64,000 nucleotides of DNA. Source: CAVWGP01 sp963754645 (GTDB taxonomy: Bacteria > Pseudomonadota > Alphaproteobacteria > Bin65). The stretch covers positions 496,001 through 560,000 of the forward strand of contig CAVWGP010000011.1 of NCBI GenBank assembly GCA_963754645.1, given 5' to 3'. Below the pieces are notes generated by a model. That model was given only the letters and a program-made list of their open reading frames with translations, was not told the DNA's origin and did not search any database. Made by a program: the position numbers and the translations under genes. Of the stretch, positions 19,860 to 29,562 are shown one piece after another; position 1 is the first letter of the stretch, and each line of letters opens with the position of its first letter.

Positions 19860-21245
19860 TTGAACACCTACGGAATCATACTCGCGACTCTCGCCGTGCT
19901 GGCGCTGTTGAGCTTCCAGGTCGGCCGCCGCCGCTCGCTGGCCGTCGCCGGCGGCCAGCCGCGCGCGCTGCATTCGCTGCCGAGCTATTACGGCTTCTAT
20001 CTCACGATCTGGGCGGCAGTCCCGGCCCTGCTGTTGTTCGCGCTTTGGATTTCCGCGCAGGGCTGGCTCATCGAGCACCTCGTCGTCGCCAGCGCCGATC
20101 CGGCCTTGCGCGCCTTGAGCCCCGATCGACTGTCGCTGAAGCTTTCGGATATCCGCAACATCGTCAGCGGCAGCATGGGCAACGCAACGCCCGATGCCGC
20201 GACAAGCGCGGCGGCGGCTCACTACGCCCAACTCGTCTTCCTCAGCCGCATCATCCTGGCAGCCGCCATGCTGGTCGCGGCGAGCATCGGCCTGTTCTTC
20301 GCCTATCGCCGGATCAATCCCGCGCTTCGCGCCCGCAACCAAGTGGAGCGCATTCTGGTGATCGTCCTGGCCGCGTGCTCGACGGTCGCGATTTTTACCA
20401 CGATCGGCATCGTGCTTTCTCTGGCCTTCGAGGCGTTCCGCTTTTTCGAGAAAGTCTCGATCGGCGAATTTCTCTTCGGCCTGCGTTGGAGCCCGCAAGA
20501 GGCACTGCGCGCCGATCAAGTCGGCAGCTCGGGCTCGTTCGGCGCTATTCCGGTCTTTGCCGGCACCTTCCTGATCTGCGGCATCGCCATGGTCGTTGCG
20601 GCGCCGGTCGGGATCATGTCGGCGGTCTATCTGTCCGAGTACGCGGGAAAGCGCACGCGCAACTGGGTCAAGCCGCTGATGGAGATCCTCGCCGGCATCC
20701 CGACGGTCGTCTACGGATTTTTCGCCGCCCTCGTGGTTGCGCCCGCGGTGCGCAGCGCCGGCAATGCCTTGGGCCTCGACGTGGCCTCCGAAAGCGCGCT
20801 CGCCGCCGGCTTGGTCATGGGCATCATGATCATTCCCTATATCTCGTCGCTGGCCGACGATGTCATCAACGCCGTGCCGCAAACCCTGCGCGACGGTTCC
20901 TATGCCTTGGGCGCCACGAAATCCGAAACCATCCGCCAAGTCGTCATTCCCGCGGCGCTGCCCGGCATCGTCGGCGCCCTGCTGCTCGGCGTCTCGCGCG
21001 CGGTTGGCGAAACCATGATCGTGGTCATGGCCGCCGGGCTTACGGCGCGCCTCACTGCCAACCCGCTCGAGAACGTCACCACGGTGACCGTGCAAATCGT
21101 CGCCCTGCTCACCGGCGATCAGGAATTCGACAGCGCCAAAACGCTCTCGGCCTTCGCGCTCGGCCTGATGCTGTTCCTGATCACCCTCGGGCTCAACATC
21201 GCGGCGCTCGCCGTCGTGCGCAAATATCGGGAAAAATATGACTGA
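19860..21245 (+). CDS. pstC: Phosphate ABC transporter permease PstC
   Basis: A 461-residue inner-membrane permease of the PstSCAB phosphate importer. The open frame runs far upstream through pstS, but the first sensible start is the TTG at 19860, which begins NTYGIILATLAVLALLSF, a membrane segment, with AGG 6 bases upstream. The N-terminal half carries additional membrane segments and a periplasmic loop, as in long alphaproteobacterial PstC. The C-terminal half is the transport domain with the EAA-type loop (LRDGSYALGATKSETIRQVVIPAALPG). It overlaps pstA by 8 bases. Confidence 0.92.
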   Translation: MNTYGIILATLAVLALLSFQVGRRRSLAVAGGQPRALHSLPSYYGFYLTIWAAVPALLLFALWISAQGWLIEHLVVASADPALRALSPDRLSLKLSDIRNIVSGSMGNATPDAATSAAAAHYAQLVFLSRIILAAAMLVAASIGLFFAYRRINPALRARNQVERILVIVLAACSTVAIFTTIGIVLSLAFEAFRFFEKVSIGEFLFGLRWSPQEALRADQVGSSGSFGAIPVFAGTFLICGIAMVVAAPVGIMSAVYLSEYAGKRTRNWVKPLMEILAGIPTVVYGFFAALVVAPAVRSAGNALGLDVASESALAAGLVMGIMIIPYISSLADDVINAVPQTLRDGSYALGATKSETIRQVVIPAALPGIVGALLLGVSRAVGETMIVVMAAGLTARLTANPLENVTTVTVQIVALLTGDQEFDSAKTLSAFALGLMLFLITLGLNIAALAVVRKYREKYD

Positions 21246-22548
21246 CGCCGCACCCGCAACCCTTGGCTTCATGACGCCGCAAGAACAGCGCGAGCGCGTG
21301 GTCAAAAGCGTGGCCCGGCGCCGGCGCGCCGAAACCCGCTTTCGGGCCTACGGCATCGTCGCGATCGCGTTCGCCTGTACGATGCTGAGCATTCTGCTGC
21401 TCTCGATCGTATCGGCCGGATACTCGGCCTTCACGCAATACCATGTCCGCGTGACCCTGTTGCTCGACAAGGCGGAAATCGACCCGGACGGCAAGGGCGC
21501 CGAGGCGATCCGCGGCGCGAATTTCCAGGCGCTCATCGAAGACGCGTTGATCGCGAAATACAAGATCGAGGGCGCCGACGACCAGCGCAGCTTCGTCAAG
21601 CTGCTGAGCCCAGGCGCCGACGAGGCCTTTCGCCGCGCCGCGCTGGCCAACCCCGCGCTGCTCGGCACCACGATTTCGCTGTCTGTGCCGCTGCAGTCGA
21701 ATATCGACATGGCGCTGAAGGGCCGTATCCCGCGCACCGTGCCCGAGGCCGATCGCTTGGTCAGCGACAAGCAATTCCGCTGGCTCGACGCGATGCGCGC
21801 GGATGGCAGCATCGAGCGCAGTATCAATTGGCGATTTTTCGCCGCCGCCGACTCGAACGAGCCCGAGCTGGCAGGCATATCCGGGGCGCTCGCCGGTTCG
21901 TTTTACACCATGTTGGTGACGCTCCTCGTCTGTTTCCCGGTCGGCGTCGCGGCGGCGCTGTATCTTGAGGAATTCGCGCCCAAGAACCGGCTAACCGACT
22001 TGATCGAAGTCAATATCAACAATCTCGCCGCCGTGCCCTCGATCGTCTTCGGCCTGTTGGGCCTCACGGTCTTTCTCGGCTTTTTCGGGTTGCCGCGCTC
22101 CGTTCCGCTGGTCGGCGGCCTGGTCTTGAGCCTGCTCGTCCTGCCGACGATCATCATCGCGACGCGCGCGTCGGTGAAATCGGTGCCGCCCTCGATCCGC
22201 GACGCCGCCTTCGGCATCGGCGCCTCGAAAATGCAGGTCGTCCTGCATCATGTCCTGCCGCTCGCCATGCCCGGCATTCTAACAGGCACGATCATCGGCA
22301 TGGCGCACGCGCTCGGCGAAACCGCGCCGCTGCTGATGATCGGCATGAAGGCCTTCATCGCCAGCGCGCCGCTCTCGCCGCTCGATCCGGCGACCGCGCT
22401 GCCGGCGCAAATTTTCATTTGGGCCGACAAGCCCGAACGCGGCTTTCAGGAAAAAACCGCGGCTGCGATCATTGTCTTGCTGGTGTTTTTGGTGATGATG
22501 AACGCGGTCGCCGTCTATCTGCGCAAGCGTTTCGAACGCCGCTGGTAA
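21238..22548 (+). CDS. pstA: Phosphate ABC transporter permease PstA
   Basis: The 436-residue second permease of the phosphate importer, pairing with PstC. A cytoplasmic N-terminal stretch and one membrane segment (about 38-62) are followed by a periplasmic region of about 150 residues rich in charged residues (an extension seen in alphaproteobacterial PstA), then the transport domain with SIRDAAFGIGASKMQVVLHH as the coupling loop. The ATG overlaps the end of pstC by 8 bases, implying translational coupling. pstB follows after 11 bases. Confidence 0.94.
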   Translation: MTDAAPATLGFMTPQEQRERVVKSVARRRRAETRFRAYGIVAIAFACTMLSILLLSIVSAGYSAFTQYHVRVTLLLDKAEIDPDGKGAEAIRGANFQALIEDALIAKYKIEGADDQRSFVKLLSPGADEAFRRAALANPALLGTTISLSVPLQSNIDMALKGRIPRTVPEADRLVSDKQFRWLDAMRADGSIERSINWRFFAAADSNEPELAGISGALAGSFYTMLVTLLVCFPVGVAAALYLEEFAPKNRLTDLIEVNINNLAAVPSIVFGLLGLTVFLGFFGLPRSVPLVGGLVLSLLVLPTIIIATRASVKSVPPSIRDAAFGIGASKMQVVLHHVLPLAMPGILTGTIIGMAHALGETAPLLMIGMKAFIASAPLSPLDPATALPAQIFIWADKPERGFQEKTAAAIIVLLVFLVMMNAVAVYLRKRFERRW

Positions 22549-22559
22549 GAGAGGCCGAC

Positions 22560-23366
22560 ATGGATACGATTCCAATTATGGGCAACGTCGAAGCGAAACT
22601 CGCGCCCAGCCCTCCGAAGTTCACGGCCCGCAAGGTCGATGTATTTTACGGGGCCAAGCAGGCCATGTTCGGCGTCGAGCTCGACGTCTATCCAAACCAA
22701 GTCACGGCGCTGATCGGGCCCTCGGGCTGCGGCAAGTCGACCTTTCTGCGCTGCCTCAACCGCATGAACGACACGATCGAGATTTGCCGCGTCACCGGCG
22801 ATATCCGGCTCGACAACGAGGATATCTACGATCCGGCGCTCGACGTGGTGCAGCTTCGCGCCCGCGTCGGCATGGTGTTCCAGAAGCCCAACCCGTTTCC
22901 CAAGTCGATCTACGACAATGTCGCCTACGGCCCGCGCATACACGGCCTTGTTGCCTCGAAGTCCGATACCGACGCCATCGTGCAGCTCAGCCTCGAAAAG
23001 GCCGGGCTTTGGAAAGAAGTCAAGGATCGGCTTCACGAGCCCGGCACGGGACTGTCCGGCGGCCAGCAGCAGCGCCTGTGCATCGCCCGCGCCATCGCGG
23101 TCAGCCCGGAAGTGATCCTGATGGACGAGCCCTGCTCGGCGCTCGATCCGATCGCGACGGCGCGCATCGAGGAGCTCATGGACGAGCTGTGCGTCAATTA
23201 TACGATCATCATCGTCACGCACTCGATGCAGCAGGCCGCCCGGGTTTCGCAGCGCACGGCGTTTTTCCATCTCGGCCGCATCGTCGAAGTCGGCGATACG
23301 GAAGAAATCTTCACCAAGCCCAGGGACGAACGCACCTTGGGCTATATCACCGGCCGCTTCGGCTGA
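22560..23366 (+). CDS. pstB: Phosphate ABC transporter ATP-binding protein PstB
   Basis: The 268-residue ATPase of the phosphate importer. Walker A is GPSGCGKST, the PstB-typical CLNRMND follows it, the Q-loop region is VFQKPNPFP, the signature is LSGGQQQR and Walker B is VILMDEP with the D-loop SALDP and the switch His in IVTHSM. The ATG at 22560 lies just after GAGAGGCCGAC, a good ribosome binding site; longer in-frame extensions run into pstA and are rejected. phoU follows after 25 bases. Confidence 0.97.
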   Translation: MDTIPIMGNVEAKLAPSPPKFTARKVDVFYGAKQAMFGVELDVYPNQVTALIGPSGCGKSTFLRCLNRMNDTIEICRVTGDIRLDNEDIYDPALDVVQLRARVGMVFQKPNPFPKSIYDNVAYGPRIHGLVASKSDTDAIVQLSLEKAGLWKEVKDRLHEPGTGLSGGQQQRLCIARAIAVSPEVILMDEPCSALDPIATARIEELMDELCVNYTIIIVTHSMQQAARVSQRTAFFHLGRIVEVGDTEEIFTKPRDERTLGYITGRFG

Positions 23367-23391
23367 TCGCGCCGCCGCGGGGGACAGAAAC

Positions 23392-24114
23392 ATGCCGCCT
23401 GACCATATCGTCAAATCGTTCGACGACCAATTGCGCCATCTCCATCTCATCATCGCGCGCATGGGCGGACTCGCCGAGGAGCAGCTCGCCAACGCCATGA
23501 CGGCGGTCGAGGAGCGCAACAGCGCGCTGGCAACGCGCGTCATCGAGCAGGATGCCAAGGTCGACGACCTCGAACGCGATGCGAACGCGCACGTCATCCG
23601 GCTGCTGGCGCTGCGCCAACCGATGGCGAGCGATCTGCGCGACGTGCTCGCGGCGCTCAAGATCTCGTCGGCGATCGAGCGCATCGCGGACTACGCCAAG
23701 AGCGTCGCCAAGCGCACCGTCGCTCTGGCCGAGCAGCCCTTGATCCAGCCGAGCTACGGAATTCCGCGCATGGGCCGCGTCGCGCTCGGCATGTTGAAGG
23801 ACGTGCTCGACGCGTACAATGCCCGCAACCCCGAAAAAGCGCTCGAAGTCTGGGGCCGCGACGAGGAACTCGACGAGCTTTACACCAGCCTGTTCCGCGA
23901 GCTTCTCACCTACATGATGGAAGATCCGCGCAGCATATCGACGTGCACGCATCTCTTGTTCATGGCCAAAAACATCGAGCGCATCGGCGATCACTGCACC
24001 AACATCGCCGAGCACGTCTACTATCTCGTCACCGGGCAGAAGCCGGGCGGCGACCGCCCGCGCGGCGGCCAACGGGAGGACGCGAGCAATGCTCCAAAGC
24101 AATCGACGCAGTGA
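23392..24114 (+). CDS. phoU: Phosphate transport regulator PhoU
   Basis: A 240-residue all-helical PhoU that links the Pst transporter to PhoR and keeps the regulon off when phosphate is plentiful. It has the two expected three-helix repeats with the metal-ligand motifs of the family: ERIADYAKSVAKR in the first and ERIGDHCTNIAEH in the second. Its last 26 bases overlap the start of phoB, which suggests coupled translation. Confidence 0.95.
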   Translation: MPPDHIVKSFDDQLRHLHLIIARMGGLAEEQLANAMTAVEERNSALATRVIEQDAKVDDLERDANAHVIRLLALRQPMASDLRDVLAALKISSAIERIADYAKSVAKRTVALAEQPLIQPSYGIPRMGRVALGMLKDVLDAYNARNPEKALEVWGRDEELDELYTSLFRELLTYMMEDPRSISTCTHLLFMAKNIERIGDHCTNIAEHVYYLVTGQKPGGDRPRGGQREDASNAPKQSTQ

Positions 24115-24844
24115 GGCGGGCGGCGTTTCCGGCATGACGAAGAGCGGCGGCGTGAAGCCGCTCGTGCTCGTCGTCGAGGACGAGGCCGCGCTCGTGACCC
24201 TTCTGCGCTACAATCTCGAAGCCGCGGGCTACGAAGTCGCAACGGCGCAGGATGGCGACGAAGCGATGATGCTGATCGCCGAGCGGCGTCCCGACCTCAT
24301 CGTGCTCGATTGGATGCTGCCGTCGATCTCGGGCCTCGAAGTCTGCCGCCAGGTTCGCCGCAAGCCGGCGACGCGCGACGTTCCCGTCATCCTGCTGACG
24401 GCGCGCACCGAGGAGGCCGATCGCGTGCGCGGGCTCGACAGCGGCGCCGACGACTACATTCCCAAGCCGTTCTCGCCGGCCGAACTCATCGCGCGCATCC
24501 GCGCCGTGTTGCGCCGCGCGCGGCCGGCGGCCTCGGTCGAACAACTGACCTACGCCGATCTCGTCGTCGATCTTGTCGCGCACCGCGTCCTGCGCAACGG
24601 CCGCGCGGTCCAGCTCGGACCGACGGAATTCCGCCTGCTGCGCTATTTCATGGAGCACCCCGCCCGCGTATTCTCGCGCGAGCAGCTGCTGGATTCGGTT
24701 TGGGGCCGCGACGCCGAGGTCGAGCCGCGCACGGTCGATGTTCATATCCGCCGCCTGCGCAAGGCGATCAACGGCGCCGGCGAATCCGATCTGATCCGCA
24801 CCGTGCGCTCGGCCGGCTATGCGCTCGACCGGCAAACCGGCTGA
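24089..24844 (+). CDS. phoB: Phosphate regulon response regulator PhoB
   Basis: A 251-residue OmpR/PhoB-type regulator that binds Pho boxes after phosphorylation by PhoR. The receiver domain has the acidic pocket VVEDEAAL, the phospho-acceptor Asp in IVLDWMLP and the Lys in YIPKPF. The C-terminal winged helix (about 150-250) has LGPTEFRLLRYFMEHP and VDVHIRRLRKAI. The ATG at 24089 is preferred because GGGAGGA sits 8 bases upstream, although this gives about 20 residues before the receiver domain; an ATG at 24134 would give a more usual N-terminus. It is the last gene of the regulon. Confidence 0.95.
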   Translation: MLQSNRRSEAGGVSGMTKSGGVKPLVLVVEDEAALVTLLRYNLEAAGYEVATAQDGDEAMMLIAERRPDLIVLDWMLPSISGLEVCRQVRRKPATRDVPVILLTARTEEADRVRGLDSGADDYIPKPFSPAELIARIRAVLRRARPAASVEQLTYADLVVDLVAHRVLRNGRAVQLGPTEFRLLRYFMEHPARVFSREQLLDSVWGRDAEVEPRTVDVHIRRLRKAINGAGESDLIRTVRSAGYALDRQTG

Positions 24845-24911
24845 GCGCGCGTTATACGGCGTTCGGTCGATTGCTTCGCCACCGAGCGCGCCAATTGCGT
24901 TTCCACCTGCA

Positions 24912-25004
24912 CCTGGTCCCCGGCCTTCGCCGGGGCGACAGGGCATTTTTTCATTGAATACCTAAAAAAAATACTGTCACCCCGGCCACCGAGCCGGGGT
25001 CCAG
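24912..25004. repeat. Inverted pair of REP-like palindromic repeats
   Basis: Two related palindromes lie between the convergent phoB and APC transporter genes. Copy 1 (24912-24942) has the stem CCCCGGC/GCCGGGG around CTTC. Copy 2 (24974-25004) has the same 7-base stem around a 6-base loop. Copy 2 read in reverse matches copy 1, including the outer CTGG...GACAG, so they form a head-to-head pair around an A/T-rich spacer. Copy 1 is followed by six T, so it may also end phoB transcription. Short palindromes of this type are common between genes in GC-rich Alphaproteobacteria. Confidence 0.75.
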
Positions 25005-25062
25005 AGTTCACGCGCCGAAGTTGCATGATCGGGCGCGCTGAGGCAATCAGCCGCATTCGGTA

Positions 25063-26283
25063 TTAAAGTCCGGTCGCCGCCGCCGCCAGCAAGACGAGGC
25101 AAGCCACGGTGCCCAAGATCGGCACGATGAGAGGAACAACGATGGCCGGCGCCGCGCCGCGTTCGCCGCGCTCGCGCAGCTTGATCGCCACAAGCGCGGC
25201 GTTGACCGCGGCGAAGACCGCCAGGGTGAGCGCGCTGGTGACGCCGGCGAGCGCCGCGAAGGGCAGGGTGGCGACGAGAACGAGCATGGCGCCGCCGCCG
25301 ATCAGCGTGGCGCGCACCGGTACGCCGGTGCGCGCATCCACGGCGCCGAGCGCGCTCGGCAGCAACCCGCGCTCCGCCATGCCGTACATCAGGCGCGATA
25401 GCAGGACAATCTCGACCAGCACGCCATTGCTGAGCGCCAGCAAGGCGAGCGCGGCAAATCCGGTGCCGCAATGCAGTCCGGCGCGCTCGATGATGAGGCA
25501 CAGCGGCGCGCTTGAAGCGCCAAGCTTGTCGTGGGGAAGGGCAAGCACGGCGACGAGCGTGACCGTTCCATAGATCAGGGCCGAGGCCGCGATCGCCGCC
25601 ATGATCGCGCGCGGCAGGGTGCGCGCCACGTTGCGGGTTTCCTCGGCCATGTTGGCGAGCGTCTCGAAGCCGATATAGGCGAAGAACGCAACGAAAGCGC
25701 CTTCGGCCAAGCGCCGCCACCCGGCGCCGTCATGCGGCGCCAACTGCGATAGCGCGGCGGGCGCGCCGGCCAGAGAATCCGCCCCGAGCGCCATCACGAC
25801 GAGGAGCCCGCCGATCTCGATCGCGCTGATCGCAGCCGCAATCCGCGCGCCGATCTCGACTTTGAAACAGGCGAGCGCCGTGAATGCCGCGATCAGAACA
25901 AATCCCGGCAGCCATTCCGGAACCGCCACGAAGGCCGCGAAATATCCGGCGCTGCCGCGGGCGATGGCGCTGCCGCTGATCGCCGTTGCGGCGATCACGG
26001 CGATGCCCGTTGCCCATCCGGCGCCGCGGCTGCGGAATCCGGCATGGACGAAGCCGATCGAGCCCGAGGCTTCGGGAATGCGCGTCACCAGTTCGGCATA
26101 GGACAGCCCGGTCAAGACCGCGAGCGCGCCCGCCACGACGAAGGCGAGCGGCGCCGTCAGGCCCGCTTTCGCAACCACCGTGCCGACCAGGACATAGATG
26201 CCGGCGCCGATGACGATGCCAAGGCCGTAGAACAGCAGGACCCAAAAGCCGAGCGTCCGGCGCAGCGCGGACGGTCCGCTCAT
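25063..26283 (-). CDS. APC-superfamily amino acid permease
   Basis: A 406-residue polytopic protein of the amino acid-polyamine-organocation superfamily, with about 12 hydrophobic segments. The N-terminal region has the family's unwound helix motif IVIGAGIYVLVG, then SYAELVTRIPEASGS and the central AYIGFETLANMAEE. The substrate cannot be told. The ATG at 26283 overlaps the stop of the upstream acetyltransferase gene as ATGA, so the two are probably cotranscribed and coupled. A longer open frame upstream is ignored. Confidence 0.88.
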   Translation of the reverse strand: MSGPSALRRTLGFWVLLFYGLGIVIGAGIYVLVGTVVAKAGLTAPLAFVVAGALAVLTGLSYAELVTRIPEASGSIGFVHAGFRSRGAGWATGIAVIAATAISGSAIARGSAGYFAAFVAVPEWLPGFVLIAAFTALACFKVEIGARIAAAISAIEIGGLLVVMALGADSLAGAPAALSQLAPHDGAGWRRLAEGAFVAFFAYIGFETLANMAEETRNVARTLPRAIMAAIAASALIYGTVTLVAVLALPHDKLGASSAPLCLIIERAGLHCGTGFAALALLALSNGVLVEIVLLSRLMYGMAERGLLPSALGAVDARTGVPVRATLIGGGAMLVLVATLPFAALAGVTSALTLAVFAAVNAALVAIKLRERGERGAAPAIVVPLIVPILGTVACLVLLAAAATGL

Positions 26284-28971
26284 AGGACCTTCGTCACGCG
26301 CACGATGCCGGTCGGCGCCGCCGAGGATGTGCGCGTGAAGCCGCAATCCTCCGCGAGCTTCAGCATGCGCCGGTTGTCCGCGATCACATCGCCGAACACG
26401 CGCTTGATGCCGCGGCTTCGCGCATAGGCAAGGATCCGGTCCATCAGCAAGCGCCCGAGGCCGCGGCCCTGTTGCTTGCTGACGATGACGATGGCGAATT
26501 CCGCTTCCTCGAAATTCGGATCGGCGGCGAGGCGCACAACGCCCATCGGCGCCGCGCCGTCGCCGTCGCGCGCCGCGGCATCGAGCAGAACCAGCGCCAT
26601 CTCGCGGTGATAGTCGATCTGCGTCAGCCGCGCGGCCATTTCGTGCGTGAGGTCGCGCAGCGGCGCGAAAAAGCGCAAGCGGATGTCGTCGGGCGAGAGC
26701 AGCTTGAACGCGGCCTGCAGCGCCGGTTCGTCTTCCGGCCGGATCGGCCGCAGGCGGTAGCGCTGTCCGATGTGCTCGATCAGGCAATCGAGCTCGGCGG
26801 GATAGGGCACGATCGCGAAACGCCCGGCGCGCTCGGTCCCGGCCGCCACGGCGCGGACGATGACGCGCGCATCGAGCGCGACCACGCCGGCGGCATCGGC
26901 CAGCAACGGGTTGATGTCGAGTTCGGCGATCTCGGGAAATTCGGCGATGAGCTGCGACAGCCGAACCAAGGTTTTCGCGATCTCGCCGCGCGCCGCCGGC
27001 GGCCGGTCGCGATAACCGTGCAGCAGCCGGTCGATGCGCGTGCGCCGCATCACGGCGTCGGCGAGGCTGAGGTTGAGCGGCGGCAAGGCCACCGCGCGGT
27101 CGCCGATAATCTCCGCCGCCGTGCCGCCTTGGCCGAACATGATGACCGGGCCGAACAGCGCGTCTTCCATGGTGCCGAGGATCAGCTCGTAGCTTTGCGG
27201 CCGCCGGACCATGGGCGACACGGTGAAGCCGTCGATGCGCGCTTGCGGCGCGTGCGCCGCGACGCGCCGGCGCATGTCGGCGGCGGCGCGGCGCACCGCA
27301 TCGGCGTCGTCGAGATTGAGCGCCACGCCGCCGACATCGGATTTGTGCGTGATGTCGCGCGCGTAAATTTTGAGCGCCACCGGAAAGCCGAGTTCGGCCG
27401 CGATCGCCGCCGCCTGCTCGTCGTCGCGCGCGATCTCGGTTCGCACGGTGGGAATATGAAAGGCCGCGAGCACAAGCTTGGCCTCGACTTCGCTCAGGAT
27501 CGAACGGCGCTCGGCCAGCGCTGCCGCAATCGCGCGCGCGGCGGCCTCGCGATCGGGCGGGCCTTCCTCGGGCATGGCCGGCGGCGTTTCCATGAGCGCC
27601 TTCTGGCCGCGGCGATATTCGACGAGATGCATGAAGGCGCTCGCCGCTTGTGCCGGTTCGTCATAGGCCGGAATGCCGGCGGCGGCGAAAATCCGGCGGC
27701 CGATCGCGGCGTTGGCGCCGCCGGTCCAGCTCGCGAGCAGCGTCGTGCTTTGCGCGGCCTTGGAGCCGGCCACGGCATGCGCGGCGTCCTCGGCCGAAGC
27801 CAGCGCGGTCGGCGCGTTGAGCGCCAGGATCGCGCCGGTCCCGGGGTCCTCGGCCAAGATATCGAGCGCCGCGCGATAGCGCGCGCGCGTCGGCGTCGCC
27901 GATCAGATCGACCGGGTTGGCGCGCGACCAAGTCGGCGGCAAAACCTTGTCGAGCGCGGCAATCGTCGCCGGCGCCAGCGTCGCCAGCGCGCCGCCGCGT
28001 TCGATCAGCCAATCCGTGGCCAGCACGCCGATGCCGCCGCCATTGCTGACGATGGCGACGGTTTCGCGCCGCGGCGCGCGGGCGAGGGCGAGCGTGGCCG
28101 AGGCGTCGAACAGCTCGGCGAGCGTGTCGACGCGCACCAGGCCGGCGCGGCGGAAGGCGGCGTCGTAGACGATGTCCGAACCGGCCATGGCGCCGGTGTG
28201 CGATTGCGCGGCGCGCGCGCCCTCGACGTTGCGGCCGGCTTTGAGGACGACAACGGGCTTGAGCCGCGCCAGCGCGCGCGCCGCCGACATGAACTTGCGC
28301 GCGTTCGTGATGCCCTCGATGTAGAGCAAAACGGCGCGGGTTTCGGGATCGAGCGCCAAATAGTCGAGCGCGTCGCCGAAATCGACATCGGCCATGCCGC
28401 CCATGGAAACGAGGTAGGAAAATCCGATGCCGCGATCCGCCGCCCAATCGATCACGGCGGTGATAATGGCGCCCGATTGGCCGACGAAGGCGAGCTTGCC
28501 GGCCGGCGGCATGGCCGGCGCGAAGCTCGCATTCGAGCCCGTGGCGCGGCGCGATGAAGCCGACGCAATTGGGGCCGACGATGCGCAGCAGATGCGGTTG
28601 CGCGGCATCGAGCATGGCTTGGCGCCGCTTGGCGCCGGCCGGATCGCCGCCCTCGCCGAAGCCCGCGGTGATGACGACGGCGGCGCGCGTGCCGGCCTCG
28701 CCGAGATCGGCGATGAGCGGCGGCACCGTGTCGGGCGGCGTCGCGATCACGGCCAGGTCGGGCGGCGCCGGCAGATCGCGGATCGAGCGAAACGCCTTGC
28801 GGCCGGCGATCGTTGCCGCCCTTGCGGTTGACCAGCCAGATCGGCGCCGGCGAAGGCGCCGCCAAGCGCGTTGCGCGTGACCGCCGCGCCCACCGCGCCG
28901 GCGCGTTCCGTCGCGCCGACGATGGCGACCGATTTGGGATGAAATAGGGCGTCGAGGTTGCGAGTCGTCAT
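26280..28971 (-). pseudogene. PatZ-like protein acetyltransferase (CoA-binding, ATP-grasp and GNAT domains), four frame breaks
   Basis: Read with corrected frames this encodes a roughly 890-residue protein with the order of PatZ/Pat lysine acetyltransferases: NAD(P)/CoA-binding domain (ALFHPKSVAIVGAT), acyl-CoA synthetase-like domain (GKLAFVGQSGAII), ATP-grasp domain (ALKIYARDITHKSDVGGV) and a C-terminal GNAT domain (about the last 160 residues, with QGRGLGRLLMDR). Such enzymes acetylate metabolic enzymes, classically acetyl-CoA synthetase. The frame changes four times, near 28845, 28813, 28547 and within the GC run at 27879-27889, each compatible with one extra base. Protein similarity continues cleanly across all four. 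Only the part from about 27857 downwards is a long intact frame. It is either a young pseudogene or mis-assembled sequence. Confidence 0.8.
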
Positions 28972-29047
28972 GGCCGAGCGATGATATCGGATTCTGGCTA
29001 CAATCGGGCTGCCTGCGCTGCGTTGATGCAGCGCAATTCGCCCGCTT

Positions 29048-29554
29048 CTAGGCGTCCAGCAGCGGGCGATAATGTTCGGCGGCGGCTTCGTTGAAGCAAC
29101 AAAAAACGACGCTCGCAATCGCCGGTGCGGATGCCAGCGCGGCGCGCACGGCGGCGACGGCGATCGGCGCCGCGCGCTCGGCGGGAAAGCCGTAAACGCC
29201 CGTCGATATTGCCGGAAAGGCGAGGCTGGTCAGTCCGTGCGCCTTGGCGAGATCGATCGAAGCGCGGTAGCACGATGCGAGCAGCGCGTCCTCGCCCGCG
29301 GCGCCGCCGCGCCACACCGGCCCAACCGTGTGGATCACGTGGCGGGCCGGCAAGCGGTGGCCTTTGGTGATGCGCGCCTCGCCGGTCGGGCAGCCGCCGA
29401 TGGCGATACAGTCCGCCAGCAATTCGGGGCCCGCCGCGCGATGGATCGCGCCGTCAACGCCGCCGCCGCCGCGCAAGGCTTCGTTCGCCGCATTCACGAT
29501 GGCGCCGACCGCGAGCTTGGTGATGTCGCCGACATGGAGGGACAGCCGCGCCAT
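29048..29554 (-). CDS. Macrodomain protein, probable O-acetyl-ADP-ribose deacetylase
   Basis: A 168-residue single macrodomain of the YmdB/MacroD type, which removes the acetyl group from O-acetyl-ADP-ribose (made by sirtuins) or mono-ADP-ribose from proteins. Diagnostic motifs are VNAANEALRGGGGVDGAIHRAAG, with the catalytic Asn and Asp region, HTVGPVW and FPAISTGVYGFP, the distal substrate loop. Its stop is about 77 bases before the start of the PatZ-like gene on the same strand, and it begins 9 bases after the end of ald. Confidence 0.93.
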   Translation of the reverse strand: MARLSLHVGDITKLAVGAIVNAANEALRGGGGVDGAIHRAAGPELLADCIAIGGCPTGEARITKGHRLPARHVIHTVGPVWRGGAAGEDALLASCYRASIDLAKAHGLTSLAFPAISTGVYGFPAERAAPIAVAAVRAALASAPAIASVVFCCFNEAAAEHYRPLLDA

Positions 29555-29562
29555 CGCGCGGC

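Noticed and set aside
26282..26787. Upstream extension of the APC permease to 574 residues
   Set aside because: The extension overlaps the acetyltransferase GNAT domain in another frame. The ATG at 26283 overlapping the upstream stop is the natural start.
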